Positions 15,556 to 22,115 are shown, numbered from the stretch's first letter. The stretch: DNA of 22,115 nucleotides from Alphaproteobacteria bacterium UBA4588 (GCA_002387605.1 DGJU01000066.1:3831-25945); one strand, 5' to 3'. Numbers and translations are program-made. Notes: a model not told the origin generated them from the letters alone.

Positions 15556-18213
15556 TTGTCTGATTCAACAATGTCTGGTGGCCCAACGAGCCCAATAGTT
15601 TCAATTTCTGACGAGATGCGCCGGTCATATCTTGACTATGCGATGAGCGTCATTGTTGCACGGGCATTGCCAGATGTGCGCGATGGGTTAAAGCCAGTTC
15701 ACCGCCGCATTCTTTATGCGATGATGGAAGGCAAATATGACTGGAATAAGCCGCCGCGTAAGTCTGCGCGTATCGTGGGGGATGTTATGGGTAACTATCA
15801 CCCGCATGGTGATAGCTCTATCTATGAGGCTATGGTCCGCATGGCTCAGGCGTTTTCAATGCGTGTTCAGCTTGTTGATGGTCAGGGTAATTTCGGGTCG
15901 GTTGATGGCGATCCTGCCGCTGCGATGCGTTATACAGAAAGCCGGCTCGCCAGAGCGGCTGAATCGCTGTTGCGCGACATCGATAGTGATACTGTTGAAT
16001 TTGTGCCAAACTATGATGAAACACAGCCTGAACCATCTGTGCTTCCTGCCGAGTTTCCCAATCTTTTAGTCAATGGGGCAGGCGGTATTGCTGTTGGGAT
16101 GGCAACAAACATTCCGCCGCATAACCCAAATGAAGTTATTACGGCCTGTATGGAACTTATCAAAAACCCTGATATCAGCGATGATGAGTTGCTTGAAATC
16201 GTGCCGGGACCTGATTTTCCAACGGGCGCTTATATTATGGGCCGGGCTGGTATTCGTGATGCCTATGCGACTGGCCGCGGCTCAGTCATGATGCGTGCAC
16301 GAGCAGAAATACAGCTTACAGCGCGTGACCGGGAACAGATAATCGTAACCGAAATCCCTTATCAGGTTAACAAAGCCCAGCTATTGGAGCGTATTGGCGA
16401 GCTTGTGCGCGAAAAAACCATCGAGGGGATTTCTGATATCCGTGATGAGTCTGATCGCCAAGGCATGCGGATGGTGATTGAGGTAAAGCGCGATGATTCA
16501 GCTGATGTTGTGCTGAACCAGCTTTATCGCCATACCCGCCTTCAAACCAGCTTTGCTGTAAATATGCTGGCAATGCATGCTGGCAGACCTCAGCAGATGG
16601 GGCTAAAGACTGTGCTCAGTGCATTTTGTGCATTCAGGCAGGAGGTTGTCACCCGTAGAACACGTTTCCAGCTTAGCAAGGCACGTGAGCGGGCTCATAT
16701 TCTGGCTGGATTGCTTGTTGCGCTGGCCTCTATTGATGAAATTATCGACCTTATCAAAAAAGCACCAAATGCAGAGCAGGCCCGCACGACATTGATGGAT
16801 ATCGCCTGGCCTGCAAGCGAGGTTGAACCGTTTATTGCGCTGATTGATGATCCGGGCCATATGGTTGTTGATGGTAAATATCATCTGTCTGAAACGCAGG
16901 CCAGGTCCATTCTTGAGTTGCGCTTGCAGCGCTTGACAGGGATGGAACGCGATAAGCTTGCAGATGAAACCAAAGATCTTGCTGAGCAAATTGCTGATTT
17001 TCTTGATATTCTGTCTAGCCAGGACCGGCTAACTTCAGTTGTACTTGAAGAGCTTGAGGCCGTTCGCACCCGTCTTGATAGCCCGCGCCGCACCGAAATA
17101 TCGGATCTGGCCCATGATACTGATGATGAGGACCTCATCCAACAAGAAGATATGGTCGTCACAGTATCGCATCGGGGCTATATTAAGCGCGTTGCCTTGT
17201 CTGACTACCGTGCCCAGCGCCGCGGCGGCAAAGGCAGGACGGGCATGAAAACCCGTGATGAAGATTTTGTCTCACGGTTGTTTGTTGCCAATACCCACAC
17301 ACCCATCCTGTTCTTTACATCAACTGGCATGGTGTATCAGCTAAAATGCTATAAATTGCCAATCGCCTCACCGCAAGGATTAGGCAAGGCAATGATTAAC
17401 TTGCTGCCAATTGCTCCTGAAGAGACCATTCAAACAGTCATGCCAATGCCAGCTGATCCCGATACATGGGATAAGCTGAATATTATGTTTGCAACCGCAC
17501 AGGGCAATATCAGGCGGAATCTACTGACCGATTTCACGAATATTATGAAAAACGGTAAAATTGCGATGAAACTGAATGAAGGCGACAGCCTTATTGGCGT
17601 TCTGCCGTGTCAGGAAGCCGATAATGTCTTGCTTGCTACCCGCAAAGGTAAGGCTATCCGCTTTGCAGTGAACGAAGTTCGCGTATTTGCTGGCCGAAGC
17701 TCAGTAGGTGTTCGCGGTATGCGACTTCTGGGTGATGACCAAATGGTCTCAATGTGCGTTATCCGTGATCCTGAGCAGGAATTCGTGCTTTCAATCACTG
17801 ATAATGGCTATGGCAAACGCACAGCTGTCTCTGAATATCGCCGGACTGGCAGAGGCGGGCAGGGGGTTGCCAATATTGAAACGTCAGAACGTAATGGTTC
17901 AGTGGTTGCATCCTTTACAGTCTTTGCAGAAGATCAGTTAATGCTTGTTACCAATGCCGGAAAGGTCATCCGTATCCGTGTTGATGGCGGCGAGGGCGAT
18001 GTTATTCGAATCGCTGGCAGAAAAACGCAAGGGGTAAGGTTGTTTGAGACGGCCAGTGATGAAAAAGTTGTATCGGTTGGCGTAATCCGCGATGCTGACG
18101 ATGATGAAGACGATGATAACGCGCCTGAGTTGGGTCCTGATGCTGGCTCTGAAGTGTCAGCAGATAACAATGAGGGCGAAGCCGGAACACCGGATATACC
18201 GACTGAGGAATAG
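15556..18213 (+). CDS. gyrA: DNA gyrase subunit A
   Basis: GyrA is the breakage-reunion subunit of DNA gyrase, which introduces negative supercoils with GyrB. The product is 885 residues from the TTG at 15556. The catalytic tyrosine is Tyr126 in AAAMRYTESR. The quinolone-determining region reads GNYHPHGDSSIYEAMVRMAQ, with Ser87 and Glu91 at positions equivalent to E. coli Ser83 and Asp87. The GyrA box QRRGGKGRTG (554-563) in the C-terminal wrapping domain separates it from ParC. The tail from about residue 846 is highly acidic. The TTG is chosen because AGAGGAG sits 8 bases upstream. An ATG at 15571 is 23 bases away and an upstream TTG at 15508 lies next to the likely promoter. coaD follows 32 bp later. 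Confidence 0.97.
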   Translation: MSDSTMSGGPTSPIVSISDEMRRSYLDYAMSVIVARALPDVRDGLKPVHRRILYAMMEGKYDWNKPPRKSARIVGDVMGNYHPHGDSSIYEAMVRMAQAFSMRVQLVDGQGNFGSVDGDPAAAMRYTESRLARAAESLLRDIDSDTVEFVPNYDETQPEPSVLPAEFPNLLVNGAGGIAVGMATNIPPHNPNEVITACMELIKNPDISDDELLEIVPGPDFPTGAYIMGRAGIRDAYATGRGSVMMRARAEIQLTARDREQIIVTEIPYQVNKAQLLERIGELVREKTIEGISDIRDESDRQGMRMVIEVKRDDSADVVLNQLYRHTRLQTSFAVNMLAMHAGRPQQMGLKTVLSAFCAFRQEVVTRRTRFQLSKARERAHILAGLLVALASIDEIIDLIKKAPNAEQARTTLMDIAWPASEVEPFIALIDDPGHMVVDGKYHLSETQARSILELRLQRLTGMERDKLADETKDLAEQIADFLDILSSQDRLTSVVLEELEAVRTRLDSPRRTEISDLAHDTDDEDLIQQEDMVVTVSHRGYIKRVALSDYRAQRRGGKGRTGMKTRDEDFVSRLFVANTHTPILFFTSTGMVYQLKCYKLPIASPQGLGKAMINLLPIAPEETIQTVMPMPADPDTWDKLNIMFATAQGNIRRNLLTDFTNIMKNGKIAMKLNEGDSLIGVLPCQEADNVLLATRKGKAIRFAVNEVRVFAGRSSVGVRGMRLLGDDQMVSMCVIRDPEQEFVLSITDNGYGKRTAVSEYRRTGRGGQGVANIETSERNGSVVASFTVFAEDQLMLVTNAGKVIRIRVDGGEGDVIRIAGRKTQGVRLFETASDEKVVSVGVIRDADDDEDDDNAPELGPDAGSEVSADNNEGEAGTPDIPTEE

Positions 18214-18245
18214 TCAGTCATTATGCATGCGAGGATGATAGACTG

Positions 18246-18755
18246 ATGACAAAGCGCATTGCCCTTTATCCCGGAACTTTTGATCCGCTTACATTCGGCC
18301 ACCTGAATATCATAGAGCGTGCCAGCGCTCTCTGTGACAAGCTTGTGGTTGGTGTGGCTCAGAATAGCGGCAAATCTCCTATTTTCTCCCTTGATGAGCG
18401 GCTTTCCATTATCTCTGAGCAAATTGCTACGCTTCAGCCAAAAGGTGGTGGGTCAATTGAAGCCATGGCGTTCACGGGCCTGCTGACCCGGTTTGCAGAT
18501 TCTATCGGCGCAATCATGATTATTCGCGGCCTGCGGGCTGTTTCTGACTTTGAATATGAATTTCAGATGGCAAGTATGAATAAACGACTAAAGCCAGATA
18601 TGGAGACTATCTTCCTGACAGCCTCAGAAAACCAGCATTTTGTGGCTTCATCTTTGGTAAAAGAAGTGGCGCGTTTTGGTGGTGACGTGACCTCCTTTGT
18701 CCCTGAAAAAGTCAATCAGCGCCTGCTAGATTACTTCTCTGATAATGAAGCATAA
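18246..18755 (+). CDS. coaD: Phosphopantetheine adenylyltransferase
   Basis: CoaD transfers AMP from ATP to 4'-phosphopantetheine, the penultimate step of coenzyme A synthesis, in the cytoplasm. The 169-residue protein has the nucleotidyltransferase signature ALYPGTFDPLTFGHLNII with the TxGH motif at 16-19. The substrate-binding stretch IRGLRAVSDFEYEFQMASMN (93-112) and the closing SSLVKEVARFGGDV segment (136-148) also match. Length and motifs match the family closely. GAGGA ends 10 bases before the ATG. The gene follows gyrA after 32 bp with no terminator between, so the two are probably co-transcribed. Confidence 0.97.
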   Translation: MTKRIALYPGTFDPLTFGHLNIIERASALCDKLVVGVAQNSGKSPIFSLDERLSIISEQIATLQPKGGGSIEAMAFTGLLTRFADSIGAIMIIRGLRAVSDFEYEFQMASMNKRLKPDMETIFLTASENQHFVASSLVKEVARFGGDVTSFVPEKVNQRLLDYFSDNEA

Positions 18756-18818
18756 GCCAGTTTTTTCCCGGCTTCACGGTAAGCAAGAGAGAAACCTGCA
18801 AGAGAGATGAAAAAACAC

Positions 18819-18847
18819 TTGATTACCGAGCCGTAAATGCCTAATTT
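18819..18847 (+). promoter_or_regulatory. Candidate promoter for tRNA-Lys
   Basis: TTGATT (18819-18824) and TAATTT (18842-18847) are separated by 17 bases, and the expected initiation point falls roughly 20 bases before the mature tRNA 5' end. The -10 matches the consensus only partly, so this is a tentative call. Confidence 0.35.
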
Positions 18848-18876
18848 GCAGTCCAATCACGCTTGTCGTGACGTGA

Positions 18877-18952
18877 GGGCGGTTAGCTCAGTTGGTAGAG
18901 CAAGTGACTTTTAATCACTGGGTCACAGGTTCGAATCCTGTACCGCTCACCA
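18877..18952 (+). tRNA. tRNA-Lys (anticodon TTT)
   Basis: All four stems fold. The acceptor is GGGCGGT with ACCGCTC (one G-U pair). The D arm uses GCTC/GAGC. The anticodon stem AGTGA/TCACT has loop CTTTTAA, placing anticodon TTT at 18910-18912. The T stem ACAGG/CCTGT has loop TTCGAAT. Discriminator A and an encoded CCA (18950-18952) end the 76-base gene. The anticodon reads AAA and AAG lysine codons. Confidence 0.98.
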
Positions 18953-18958
18953 TATATT

Positions 18959-19002
18959 AAAGGCACTGTGACGGTCATCGGACCAGACCAGTGCCTTTTT
19001 TT
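18959..19002 (+). terminator. Intrinsic terminator of tRNA-Lys
   Basis: AAAGGCACTG (18959-18968) pairs perfectly with CAGTGCCTTT (18989-18998), followed by further T residues to 19002. The 10-bp stem with a 20-base loop and T run starts 6 bases after the tRNA CCA. Confidence 0.92.
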
Positions 19003-19098
19003 ATATCAGAATCATAAAGCTATGAGTAATTGCTGGCATTGCTGAGTTTTATAGGGTGGCATCTCATCAGGTGATCTATAGTCAAATGACGTCAGCAG

Positions 19099-19131
19099 CC
19101 AGATATTAGATATCATATGAAATTTATCTGG
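19099..19131. repeat. Inverted repeat upstream of the Cys-tailed small ORF
   Basis: CCAGATA (19099-19105) and TATCTGG (19125-19131) form 7-base arms around a 19-base AT-rich centre that itself contains GATATC. It lies about 80 bases before the ATG at 19210 and could be an operator or an RNA hairpin in a leader. Nothing else supports a role. Confidence 0.35.
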
Positions 19132-19209
19132 ACAGAGTATTTCGATGCTTCCAAAATTACCAAAAAAAAGACCATGTAACCTTATTAAAGATTAGTTAGG
19201 CGATAAATT

Positions 19210-19350
19210 ATGAATTACTTTTTAACGACCCCTCAACAACCATCAAAAGCATTATCTGAGGATGAACTTAAGGCGCTAGCCTTAAAGACGAAGGAAAAGG
19301 CAGACGCGCAGGAAAAGAAACAAGGCAAGAAAAGCTGTGGTTGTTGCTAG
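19210..19350 (+). CDS. Small hypothetical protein with C-terminal CGCC
   Basis: A 46-codon frame encodes a hydrophilic, lysine-rich peptide that I do not recognise. It opens MNYFLTTPQQPSKALSEDEL, continues as a probable charged helix (LKALALKTKEKADAQEKK), and ends KKSCGCC with three cysteines in the last four residues. No signal peptide or membrane span is visible. A weak TTAGG ribosome-like site lies 9 bases before the ATG. It stands alone between the tRNA-Lys terminator and the AEC permease gene. The clean helix and the abrupt Cys tail look selected rather than random, and such a tail could bind metal or form disulphides. Function is unknown, and chance occurrence of so short a frame cannot be excluded. 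Confidence 0.5.
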   Translation: MNYFLTTPQQPSKALSEDELKALALKTKEKADAQEKKQGKKSCGCC

Positions 19351-19524
19351 TCAAACTATCAAAGGGCGGCTTATAACGCTCATTTCCTAATGCTGAGGAG
19401 TTTGCTCGATGACATTACCGATAAATGGTAGCTGTAACCCTCTATGATGGCGACTATGTCTATTAAGACGGCTGACATACCTTTGAGTGGGGATATGGGC
19501 CGTTGGTGAGATCAGGTATTATGT

Positions 19525-20457
19525 ATGACTGATTTATTATCAGTATTTGACGTTCTTATTGATGCGGTAGTTCCAGTTGCCTGTATTTTTGGCATAGGAT
19601 ATTTATCGGGCATTTTTCGAGTCTTTGATAAACAACAAGCCCTCACTATCTTGAAATTTGTTGGTATGTTTGGGGTGCCATCAATATCAGCCTCAATATT
19701 AATAACCACTGACGTCACCGCAATGGATTTCGACTTAAGTTTGTCATATCTGGCAGTTGAAGTAGCTGTTTATCTGTTTGCAGCAGCCATTGCGCGGGTT
19801 GTTTTCGCTGTTGGTATTGCTGAAGCTCTTATTATTGGTATGGCGTGCAGTTTCTCAAACCATGTATTATTTATCTATCCTATCTCTCAGTTTCTATTTG
19901 ATGAAACGCTGTTACAGCCCATTAAAACAATCATTGCAACAGATGTAATTGTGCTAACACTGAGCATTATAGTGCTTGATTTTATAACGAGTAGTCGCCG
20001 GACACTCAGCGCGCATATTGTGAAGCAAATTACCAATCCCGCTCTCGTTGGGTTTGCTATCGGCCTAGGTCTTGTTATGATCCCTGGCGGGGTTCCCCTT
20101 AGCCTTGAGCGAACATCTTTATTCATTGCTCAGTCTGCAGCCCCAACTGCGTTATTTGTCTCGGGTATTTTACTGTCACAGAAAAGTGATGCCAGAAATT
20201 TCCAGCTGGCCTCTGTTATTACTGTAATGAAGGTGGGCGTTTTTCCCCTCATTGCATTAATGCTGATTGTCTGGGGCAGGGGCTATGACCTAGATACAGC
20301 AAAAACAACGATGTTAGTTGCTGTGGCGCCTGTTGGACTTATGGCCTTAACTTTTGCGCCACGCTACAATGTCGAGACTGGTCCAATCGCTATTGCAATG
20401 CTGTGGTCGATGATAATTTCAATATGTCTTATCCCGATTATTGTTGTGCTAGCCTAA
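19525..20457 (+). CDS. AEC-family (auxin efflux carrier-like) membrane transporter
   Basis: The 310-residue protein is an inner-membrane permease with about ten hydrophobic spans arranged as two halves, as in the AEC family. It has an early PVACIFGIGYLSGI span. A central hydrophilic break around residues 155-165 (TSSRRTLSAH) precedes the ITNPALVGFAIGLGL segment, a pattern seen in many AEC permeases (K-N-P). QSAAPTALFVSGILL and APVGLMALTFAPRY follow. Family members export organic or amino acids, malonate or auxin-like acids. The substrate here cannot be read from sequence. The ATG at 19525 has only a weak TCAGG 9 bases upstream. It stands alone and converges on the 94-residue gene. Confidence 0.85.
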   Translation: MTDLLSVFDVLIDAVVPVACIFGIGYLSGIFRVFDKQQALTILKFVGMFGVPSISASILITTDVTAMDFDLSLSYLAVEVAVYLFAAAIARVVFAVGIAEALIIGMACSFSNHVLFIYPISQFLFDETLLQPIKTIIATDVIVLTLSIIVLDFITSSRRTLSAHIVKQITNPALVGFAIGLGLVMIPGGVPLSLERTSLFIAQSAAPTALFVSGILLSQKSDARNFQLASVITVMKVGVFPLIALMLIVWGRGYDLDTAKTTMLVAVAPVGLMALTFAPRYNVETGPIAIAMLWSMIISICLIPIIVVLA

Positions 20458-20543
20458 AATATTCACTGGTTTTACACGCAAGTGAGCGTTTAACCTATTG
20501 ACTAGCAGGCGTTTTCTTTTGACGGGCAGCGTTTATTGCTGGC

Positions 20544-20828
20544 TTAGGAATCTATCCTGAAAAGCCTATATCCCTCTTTGATGCTGACTTTATTCTGAGC
20601 ATTATAGCTATCAACATCTGACTTAATTTGCTGAAAAACAGTCTTTGCGACTTTCTCATCGGGATAATGAATAATATATATCCCGGAATTTTCACCCGTC
20701 TGAATAAATTCAGCGGCGAGGGCGCCGAGTTCCAAAACTCGTGGTGACCATTTTGCTTCAAAATAGGCAACGGTCATTTCAAACTGCATCTTGGATGGTG
20801 AGGTAATATCAACAACCCGAATATACAT
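20544..20828 (-). CDS. Hypothetical 94-residue protein, possible dimeric alpha/beta-barrel fold
   Basis: I do not recognise this protein by name. Its predicted layout is strand (MYIRVVDIT), long helix (SKMQFEMTVAYFEAKWSPRV), two strands (AAEFIQTGENSGIYIIHYP), helix (EKVAKTVFQQIKSDVDSYN) and final strand (GYRLFRID). That order is like the ferredoxin-like units of dimeric alpha/beta-barrel proteins such as the antibiotic-biosynthesis monooxygenase superfamily. This is a pattern match only, and no catalytic residue set is evident. AGGAG lies 11 bases before the start on the minus strand. It begins 39 bp after the cytochrome c' stop on the same strand, so the two are probably co-transcribed. No signal peptide is seen, so it should be cytoplasmic. 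Confidence 0.75.
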   Translation of the reverse strand: MYIRVVDITSPSKMQFEMTVAYFEAKWSPRVLELGALAAEFIQTGENSGIYIIHYPDEKVAKTVFQQIKSDVDSYNAQNKVSIKEGYRLFRIDS

Positions 20829-20867
20829 ATCGCGGATAACTCCTAATTCTACTGCAAAAAAACGATA

Positions 20868-21311
20868 TTACTGCCGAAAAGCCTTGTGACAAGATGAACA
20901 GGTTTGCGCCAGTTGCTTGAACGCATTAATTGTTTCATCCTGTTGTTCGGATTGCGCTGCTAGAATGAGCGCATCAGCCGCAATTTCATGCGCTTTTGCC
21001 TCATTAACAAAGCTATCAAATGACTCCCAAATGCGCGGCGACGCTTTGCTTGGCGCTTCGCCACTGCCTTCTGGGAAATAGTCTGGCATAACACGCGCCC
21101 AGTCCCGAATAGAGGTTGCTGCTGTGGCAATCGTTTTAAAATCCTGCGCGCCAAGAGCCGCTTGAATCTGTTTAAGCTGCTGCTTTGACTCAGAAAATCT
21201 GTCCATGCGCTGCTTCACAATACCCGTCGCGCCGTCATGCGCATCGACCGTTACGATAAGCGAGCTTCCAGCAAAGATAAAAAGAGAAAGGATAATAACT
21301 GACCTGATCAT
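20868..21311 (-). CDS. Cytochrome c' (class II c-type cytochrome)
   Basis: A 147-residue precursor begins MIRSVIILSLFIFAGSS, a signal peptide probably cut after VDA, giving a periplasmic protein. The mature part looks all-helical and ends with the haem attachment motif CSSCH (Cys138, Cys141, His142) ten residues from the C-terminus, the layout of cytochrome c'. Such proteins bind haem c in a four-helix bundle and bind or detoxify NO and CO. The sixth haem ligand is usually absent. The start at 21311 is preferred because GGTGGA lies about 8-9 bases upstream. The longer frame to 21329 lacks a ribosome site. The 94-residue gene follows 39 bp later, and its role next to a haem protein is unknown. 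Confidence 0.88.
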   Translation of the reverse strand: MIRSVIILSLFIFAGSSLIVTVDAHDGATGIVKQRMDRFSESKQQLKQIQAALGAQDFKTIATAATSIRDWARVMPDYFPEGSGEAPSKASPRIWESFDSFVNEAKAHEIAADALILAAQSEQQDETINAFKQLAQTCSSCHKAFRQ

Positions 21312-21428
21312 TGCGATTTCCACCATCATAAAAATAAAACATATCTAATGATAAGCGTGCCAAATGAAATGGTCTAGTCTGCCGCTCTCTCTTGGAGCAA
21401 AAAAGTAACCTTATTTTGTATAAAACTA

Positions 21429-21457
21429 CCCCCCAGTCTTAGGGAAAAACTGAGGGG
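21429..21457 (-). terminator. Candidate terminator after the 69-residue gene
   Basis: Read on the minus strand, CCCC-TC-AGT pairs with ACT-G-GGGG around a loop containing a T run, followed by TAGTTTTAT. The stem has a small internal loop and the trailing T run is short. It lies between the 69-residue gene and the cytochrome c' gene, where a stop to transcription would be sensible. Confidence 0.4.
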
Positions 21458-21500
21458 CAGCACCATGTAATGATATTTCTCTAGGGAGGAGGGCAAAAGA

Positions 21501-21710
21501 TTATATCATTACATAGTCACCGCTTCTATCCACAGCAATCATCACAAAGGGGCTGGGACGGAAACAGGCATAATTCTCATCCTGTGTCATGGATGAAGAC
21601 ACATCTTCAATCAGAGTTGTGAGGCATTTGGAGGAAAAAAAGCGTTTTCCGACTGAACTTTCTGCATTCAATGTCCGGAAAAAGGTCACTTTGATATCTG
21701 ATGTGCTCAT
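21501..21710 (-). CDS. Hypothetical 69-residue protein
   Basis: I do not recognise this small protein. It starts MSTSDIKVTFFRTLNAES, is soluble in character, contains two cysteines (KCLTT and YACFRP), and ends in a strand-like FVMIAVDRSGDYVMI. The start at 21710 is chosen because AGGAGT (21721-21726 on the complementary strand) lies 10 bases upstream. A longer frame to 21758 has no such support. That strong ribosome site is the main evidence that the frame is used. A large inverted repeat lies 35-73 bp upstream of the start and could regulate it. An overlapping 72-codon frame on the plus strand has no ribosome site and is judged a shadow. Confidence 0.6.
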   Translation of the reverse strand: MSTSDIKVTFFRTLNAESSVGKRFFSSKCLTTLIEDVSSSMTQDENYACFRPSPFVMIAVDRSGDYVMI

Positions 21711-21744
21711 AATTAAAAAAACTCCTGTAACGCGTATAACTAAT

Positions 21745-21783
21745 CTGGGGTCAGACAATGTGAGTGCAGTGCGTCTGACCCAG
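21745..21783. repeat. Strong inverted repeat upstream of the 69-residue gene
   Basis: CTGGGGTCAGAC (21745-21756) pairs with GTCTGACCCAG (21773-21783): nine bases perfect, then CTG/CAG with one bulged base, around a 16-base loop. There is no T run after it in either direction. In the minus orientation it would sit in the 5' leader or promoter of the 69-residue gene, so an operator or leader hairpin is more likely than a terminator. Confidence 0.65.
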
Positions 21784-21856
21784 TTACTTTACGATTGGGA
21801 GTATTAATTTTTAATTAACGCTAATTCACAATAGCGTGAACTACGAGACTTGGCGG

Positions 21857-21883
21857 CTAACGCGAAAGCTTCTAGTGCGTTAG
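21857..21883. repeat. Inverted repeat CTAACGC/GCGTTAG
   Basis: Seven-base perfect arms (21857-21863 and 21877-21883) enclose a 13-base loop. No T run follows on either side. It could be an RNA hairpin or a binding site. Confidence 0.45.
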
Positions 21884-21982
21884 AGAAGGGAGTGCCGGTT
21901 ATAAAACAACACAGAACCAGACTGTGATGTCTATTATGCCACGGCATTTAGGGCCATGAGCATTGCGGCTCACTGCGATAAC

Positions 21983-22034
21983 TTATTGTAATAACATCAT
22001 ATCATAATAATTATGTCGCATAATGTATATTATG
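21983..22034. repeat. Cluster of three AT-rich palindromes
   Basis: TTATT-GT-AATAA (21983-21994) is followed by CATAAT-A-ATTATG (22003-22015) and CATAAT-GTAT-ATTATG (22019-22034). The last two share identical half-sites with different spacers, and their centres are about 17-18 bases apart. This resembles a set of operator sites ahead of a gene outside the window, but low-complexity AT sequence makes chance palindromes more likely than usual. Confidence 0.45.
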
Positions 22035-22115
22035 TATTATTTTAAACTATGATATTTAAAATGTTACGCTAGATCACACCACATGGCTTAAGATGTGCTG
22101 CCAGTCAGACTTGCC

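Larger units (their letters stand above)
21784..22115. other. AT-rich intergenic region with multiple dyads
   Basis: No open frame of convincing length is seen in these 332 bases on either strand. They hold several inverted repeats. CGCTA/TAGCG is at 21819-21836. CTAACGC/GCGTTAG (21857-21883) has a 13-base loop. A short ATGCC-AC-GGCAT is at 21936-21947. An AT-rich cluster runs from 21983 to 22034. The region may be the promoter of a gene starting beyond the right edge, or may hold a small RNA. Neither is demonstrated. Confidence 0.5.

Noticed and set aside
21589..21807. 72-codon plus-strand frame opposite the 69-residue gene
   Set aside because: It has no ribosome site and runs through the inverted repeat at 21745-21783, whereas the minus-strand frame has AGGAG correctly placed.
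18877..22115. Integrated element at tRNA-Lys
   Set aside because: No integrase, no duplicated tRNA 3' end and no phage or plasmid genes are present in the window.
1..22115. CRISPR array, insertion sequence, toxin-antitoxin or defence locus
   Set aside because: No regularly spaced repeats, transposase-like frames or recognisable defence genes were seen on either strand.

Overview
The window reads as an ordinary chromosomal stretch of an alphaproteobacterium. The evidence is the gene order tatB-tatC-serS-surE-pcm-LysM/LytM lipoprotein, then yajC-secD-secF followed by a Mth938-like gene and a squalene/phytoene-synthase-like gene, plus trmFO, a UvrA with the alphaproteobacterial CPVSGF variant of its first zinc site, and the YajC N-terminus MLISPAFAQ. 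Base composition looks intermediate rather than GC-rich. A marine SAR116-like lineage would fit, but that is inference and not a sequence match.

Layout. Bases 173-5204 (+) form one tight transcription unit: Tat protein export (tatB, tatC), seryl-tRNA synthetase, the repair/stress pair surE and pcm, and a lipoprotein with two LysM domains and a degenerate LytM domain. A convergent AAA+ ATPase gene (DUF815 type, 5205-6065, -) abuts it with no gap. Bases 6269-10280 (+) hold the Sec accessory genes yajC-secD-secF and two genes related to mitochondrial complex I assembly factors. trmFO and uvrA run on the minus strand (10316-14598), with uvrA first. ssb is divergent from uvrA and ends in a strong intrinsic terminator. 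gyrA and coaD follow as a pair (15556-18755), and then a tRNA-Lys(TTT) gene with its own terminator (18877-19002).

From about 19000 to the end the window becomes sparser and more accessory: a 46-codon ORF with a Cys-Gly-Cys-Cys tail, an AEC-family permease, a minus-strand pair (cytochrome c' and a 94-residue protein), a 69-residue orphan, and about 330 bp of AT-rich DNA with several inverted repeats at the right edge.

Five start sites were moved from the longest reading frame because Shine-Dalgarno spacing and family N-termini agree on an internal start: tatB GTG 173, surE ATG 2796, yajC ATG 6269, gyrA TTG 15556 and the 69-residue orphan ATG 21710. The cytochrome c' start (21311) was moved on weaker grounds.

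I found no CRISPR array, insertion sequence, prophage gene, toxin-antitoxin pair or defence system. The points most worth a second look are the Cys-tailed small ORF, the pairing of complex I assembly-factor-like genes behind secDF, the inactive-looking LytM protein in a surE-pcm context, and the dyad-rich right edge. None of these amounts to a demonstrated new system.
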